Positions 59,552-64,000 of a stretch of DNA of 64,000 nucleotides are shown in pieces. Within the stretch, counting starts at the first letter, position 1. Each line of letters starts with the position of its first letter. Under the pieces are notes generated by a model. The model was given only the letters and a program-made list of their open reading frames with translations. It searched no databases and was not told where the DNA came from. Origin of the DNA: Cafeteria roenbergensis (Eukaryota; Sar; Bigyra; Bicosoecida; Cafeteriaceae); NCBI GenBank assembly GCA_008330645.1, contig VLTN01000009.1:558001-622000 (forward strand), given 5' to 3'. Made by a program: the position numbers and the translations under genes.

Positions 59552-62500
59552 ATGGCCGCCACCATGGAGGAGCAGTCGCCGCTGCTGGAGCGCATCGGCA
59601 ACGTGCTCCTCAACGGGCTGTTCGGCCTCGGCCTCATCGCGCGCGACCAGAAGGGCAAGGCTTCCGGCCTTCGGCAAGGCTCCACGTCCTTTGGGGGACT
59701 GGGCTTCATCCTAGCCACGGTCATCGAGGCGGGGCAGATGCTGGCGTTCCCCTTCTCGGCCTCGCAAACGGTTTGGCGTGACACCGTGATTGGCAACGCG
59801 GCAGGACCGGTGCTGACAGTGGTCATGCCGGCGTCCTTGGACGTGTGGTTCGGCCCCATGGCCTACCGCGTGAGCCCAGCCCCTTGGCAACGGTCATGGG
59901 CAGCGCGCTTATGACCGTCGAAGTCTGGTCGTGGCCGGGAGTTACGCGAGAACGTAACTGACTCGGCGGGAGCTCGACGAACTGCCGCCCATCAGACCCA
60001 TCCTTCTGAGTGTTCCTGCCCCATACCACCGATTGACGCGCAGGTGATGTTCTTCCTCGGGATCGCGTGGGTTCTCATCTTCATCAGCCTCTCCGTCTCC
60101 ATCGCGGCGGCGTTCATCAGGGAGAAGAAGCAGTCCGAGTTCGCCCTCAGGCTCTTCCGCGGCGTTGCCGTCCTCTCAACCACGGTGCTGTTCCTGCCCG
60201 TGTCGTCCCTGCTCTTCCGCTCGTACTCGTGCAGCGCCGGGTCCGACATCAGCGGGTCGACCGATGACTGGCTCGGCGCGGGAATCCCCTGCGACAACGT
60301 GTGGCGCATGATCTGCCTGGGCGTGGTGGCCGTGCTCCTGGTGCTCTTCTTCATCTTGGCCATGTTCGTGGCCGCCACCTTTGTCGACAGGCACCCGGGC
60401 AGCCTCCGATGGGCCGCCAAGAGCCACGGTCGCGTGGCCATCGCCCTGCTTGTCGCCAAGGTCATCCTCACGGCCATCTACAACGTCAGCCCGGCAGCGG
60501 CGCGCAGCCTGGGCACGTGCATTGCATTGATCATCACGGCGCTGGGGTGGCTTGTGGCGCTGTACCGCGAGCTGCCAATGCTCCGGCCCGTGGCCAACGC
60601 GCTGCGCGCGGGGAGCGCGACGGCGTTCTTGTGGGCGAGCGTGGCACTGCTTGTCGCCATGATGATGCCGGGCCACGACGTTTCGGTCATGACGTTGGTG
60701 GGCATCCCCGTCGCGGCGCTCGCTGGGGGCATGCTGGTCCTCACGGAGGCGCGCCGGGTCGTGAGCGGCAAGCTGTCCGACTGCGTCAGCGTGTCGCACA
60801 TCGTGCTGTGGGCCAGCGCACGGGTGCAGGAGGCGGAGCAGATCCAGCACAAGGCCGAGGGCACTCCCGTCGCCATCGCCATCGACCGGCTCGCGTCGGC
60901 CTTCAGCCTCAAGTACATCGAGCAGACGGAAAACTACACTGACGACTCCCTCGAAGCGGACGAGGCTCGCATGTTCGGCAGCGCTCGCCATCGAGGCGGG
61001 CCCGGGCCGTGGCAAGCCGCAGCGGCGTCGGTGGGGGGTGCCCCGCCGCTGGGCGCGCGCTCTGACTCGGAGGGCCCGCCTCGTCCTCCTGGCCCGCGAC
61101 CGCTGGCGCGCACTGAGAGCGAGAGCTCGATGGTCCCTCACGGCGAGGCGGCCGCGAGCTCGAAGCCCCCTGCGCCGCGGCATGGGACGCGCAGGCGGTC
61201 AATCGTACCACGCACTGGTGCGGGAGGCGCCATGCACGAAGTTGTCCACCGAGGTCACGCGTTGGGCCATGACCACTGGTCAGCACACTCAAGCGCCGCA
61301 CCAAGCACTGCCGGCGGCCTGGATGCCGGCATGCCCATCGACAGCGACGCCGAGGCCACCGCCCGCCGCAGGCTGAGCCTCCTCGCCGCCGCAGAGGAGG
61401 CCTACCGCACCGCCATGAAGAGCGAGGCCTCCGGACTCGCCCTCGTCGCCGCGGCCAAGTTCTACGAGGCTTTCTCCCCTCACAAGCAGCAGGAGGTCGA
61501 CTGCATCGGCAAGCTCAAGGCCATGCAGCCCGCGCCCGACCTGGCCTTCGTCGTCTTCGTCCGCGGCATCGAGCTCAGCGATTCGTCTGCTGGTGATGGG
61601 AGGCTCGCCGCCATCGACCGCGTGATGTTCGAGCAGATGGCCGACGAGACGCGGGCGCTGCGTGCCACCGCGCTGCGCTCCATGGTGGAGCTGTGGGCGC
61701 ACCTGGAGCAGAAGCGGCCCGACCTCTGGCAGGTGCTGCAGACGGGCGCGCGCCTGGACGCGGACATCGTGCGGTGCGACTTCCTCTTCAGCCGCATGCT
61801 CCGCCTCAACCCCGAGTCCACGACGATCCTCCGCGCGTACAGCGGCTTCCTGTCCGGCCTGGGCTTCGACCCCGTGCGCGGCATGGAGCTCCGCAACCGC
61901 GCCGACCGCATCGACGAGGTGGCCTCCAGAAGCCGCGTGGGCAAGGTCGCGAGCGTGAGCCTCTTCTCGTACGGCGCTTCCCTCAAGGGCAACCGCCAGC
62001 TCCAGCTCGCCCTCACGGACGCCAGCTCGCCCGTGGTCACCATCTCCACCAGCTCCAGCAACCGCGGCGAGATTGTGGCCGTCACGCCGGCGGCCGCTAA
62101 GCTGCTCCTCGCCACCCGCGCTGCCTCGCTCATCGGGCAGAACATCTCCACCATCGTGCCGCCGCCCTTCCAGGACTTCCACCAGCACATGCTCGACGGC
62201 TTCGGTCGCTCCGTCACGTCGGAGTCGTCCATCGTGGGCCACGAGCTGATGCTGCCCGTTGCCAGGCGCGACGGCACCATCATCGCGTGCAATTTGACGT
62301 TTGACGAGTCGCCGCCGGACGCTGCCACCATGCAGCCGCGCCTGGCCGCGGTGCTGCACCCGGTGCCGAGCGCGCACGACCTGGTGCTCTTCGTGGGGGA
62401 GGCAGACGGCTTCCGCATCGCCTCGGCCTCGCGCGGCGCCCTGACGCTCTTGGGCATCGAGCCGGAAGGGCTGAAAGAGCGGCACGTGTCCCTGACGTCC

Positions 62501-64000
62501 TTCCTGCCGTCGTTGTCGCCGTCGTTCGTGCCGTTCATGACTCGCTCCTCCGGACGGGAGGAGCTGCGAACTCTCCGCGACGCCGCCAGCCTTGCCGAGT
62601 CGGGCTCGAGCTCCACAGCCGCCACTCCCGGGCCAAGCGTGCGGCGCCCCGCCCGAGGAGCTGGCATCGGATCCGGGAGCTCGCTGATGGCGCAGGTGAA
62701 GCCCGACAAGCGGGGCATCGCCAGGGTGCGAGTGGCGCCGATGCTGTCGCTCAAGGAGACGGGCCTGGTGCCGCTGGAGTTCCAGGGAGCGCCGTTCGCG
62801 ACGGTTCTCGCCGGGTCGGTGCAGTGCATGCGGATGATGGGCAGCGAGGTGTTCCTGCTTCGGTTCGTGCCGACGCGGCTGGTGATCCCTGCGGGGGTGC
62901 CGCTGGACGGGAGCGAGGCGGAGCTCGTGATGGAGGACTCGCCCGAGGCGGGCTCGCGACCGTCGATGGCGATGTTCGGCTCCGGCTTCAGGTCGAGTCT
63001 GGCAGGCCCCCGATCGGCCACGGATGCATTTGGAGGCATTGATCTGGGCGAAGATGAGGAAGGGGAAGAGGACGCAAGCGTTGATTCCGCAGACGTTGTC
63101 CTCAGCCAAGCCGGCATCGGCGAAGACGGGGCGGACGGCACTCCCCGCGCGAACCTGCTTCTTCCCGTGCCCCAAGCAGATGACCTGGCCCGCACAGCCA
63201 GTGGACGAGGCCAGGCTGGCGAGGGCCCGCAAGCGGCAGAGCAGGACGCCAAGCTGCTGCCCAGCCCCGACCTGCCGGCTGAGGGCGCGAACGACGCAAG
63301 CATGACGGAGCTGCTCCGGCCCGCAGCCGACTCGACGCGGCCCAAGGCGAAGTCCGAGTCGGCAGGGCCGCAAAGCTCGGAGACGGCAGCCTTGGTCAAG
63401 GGGGCCGACGAAGGCGCCGACGGAGGGTTGAGCCAGACAGTGGTGACAGCATCCGACCGCGGCGCAGCGGTCGTGCAAGTGCAAGAGAAGCCCGCCCGAC
63501 CTCTGAAGGGAGCACTCAGAACGTCTTCAGGGATGGGCGCTCTACGTGCTTCGATGATCAGTGAGCAAGGAGCCGCAATGGGTGATGTCAAGGGGTCGTC
63601 TGCCCAGATGTTTGCTGGCGGCGCTTCGTCTGCTGGAGAGTCGTCGGCCGGAGGCGCTGCCCAGGTGGGTGGACTGCTCCGAGCCGTGCTCAATCGCAAC
63701 GACGGCCGCGAAGGGGAGACGAACCGCATCCGGCTAGTGCTGCTGCTCTCGGCGACCTGCGTGCTCCTGGCATCAGCCGGGACAGCCATCTGGATCGACC
63801 GGTCGCGGGTAACGATGGAGGGGCGGTCTGAGGGCTTCAGACTGTCGACCGTGCGGATGCACGCGTTCCACGAGGCTTGGACCACGGCAGTATCCATCTT
63901 CACAAACGTGTCCCGTGCCTCGGACATCGTGCTCGCACCTGTGGATGTCCTGCACGACAGGTTCGTTGCCGCGGCCGACCGCTCGCACGATGCCGCCAAG
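59552..64000 (+). CDS. TmcB-like multi-pass membrane protein, copy 2 (3' end beyond window)
   Basis: Exon 1 is 59552-59869 and exon 2 starts at 60044 and is open to the window edge: 1,425 residues visible. The 174-base intron (GTGAGC to GCGCAG) is at the same codon as in copy 1 but otherwise different. The membrane, TPR-like and PAS regions are near-identical to copy 1. It differs by a three-codon deletion (SVMTLVG for SVMAVMTLVG, near 60690) and by clustered replacement patches at about 61199-61312, 62459-62495, 62970-63075 and 63495-63620. All visible patches keep the frame. The GCCGCCACCATGG start context at 59564 is conserved. It is a tandem duplicate in the same orientation, apparently functional as far as can be seen. 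Confidence 0.85.

Noticed and set aside
3-64000. Retroelements, DNA transposons or virus-derived genes
   Set aside because: No reverse transcriptase, integrase, transposase, capsid-like or polymerase motifs, and no long terminal repeats, were seen on either strand. The only large repeats are the tRNA array and the TmcB-like gene duplication.
3-64000. Bacterial origin of the window
   Set aside because: GC content and dense genes might suggest it, but GTGAG...AG introns interrupt at least twelve genes, and kinesin, AP-4 and MyTH4-FERM are eukaryotic.

Overview
This is a GC-rich nuclear fragment from a unicellular eukaryote. It has spliceosomal introns, RNA polymerase III tRNA genes with intragenic A and B boxes, a kinesin-8, an AP-4 adaptor subunit and a MyTH4-FERM protein. 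Nothing bacterial (operons, ribosome binding sites) is seen. I cannot fix the species. A GC-rich free-living protist, such as a bicosoecid-type stramenopile or a haptophyte, would fit, but that is inference only. All 19 introns I could place by protein homology or duplicate comparison start with GTGAG, end in AG and are about 100-410 bases long. Several genes have no detectable intron.

Left part (1-12.3 kb). The 3' end of a large NACHT/TPR-type gene (+) meets a two-exon stefin-type cystatin gene (-). A tRNA locus follows: one tRNA-Glu(UUC) and one tRNA-Glu(CUC) on the plus strand, then nine more tRNA-Glu(CUC) genes on the minus strand, each inside a tandem repeat of about 577 bases (6849-11789).

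Middle (12.3-42.8 kb). In order: a secreted NHL-type beta-propeller protein (-); a four-exon kinesin-8 (-) sharing a 344-base divergent promoter with a coiled-coil protein (+); a WW plus PH-domain protein (-); TAM41, the mitochondrial CDP-diacylglycerol synthase (+); a class II (adenosylcobalamin-dependent) ribonucleotide reductase (-); a secreted GH28 glycosidase (+); an unrecognised protein with a mitochondrial-looking N-terminus (+); a SWAP/SURP splicing regulator (-); an IQ/coiled-coil protein with a C-terminal B-box-like cysteine cluster (+); and a GmhB-like HAD phosphatase with a long N-terminal extension (+).

Right part (43-64 kb). AP-4 mu (-) and methylmalonate-semialdehyde dehydrogenase (+) are divergent with only 132 bases between start codons. 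Then come a motorless WW-WW-MyTH4-FERM protein (+), a Cys-type glutathione peroxidase (-) with unusual active-site substitutions, and a tandem pair of very large multi-pass membrane proteins of the Tiny-macrocysts-B type (TPR-like region plus PAS). The second copy runs off the right edge. The two copies are a mosaic of near-identical and wholly divergent blocks.

The genes are unrelated housekeeping, cytoskeletal, trafficking and mitochondrial functions packed closely in alternating orientation; I see no single pathway. Mitochondrial metabolism recurs (TAM41, MMSDH, possibly the RNR and the unknown protein). I found no virus-like, LTR or other clear transposable element. The most unusual structures are the amplified tRNA-Glu array and the mosaic TmcB-like pair.
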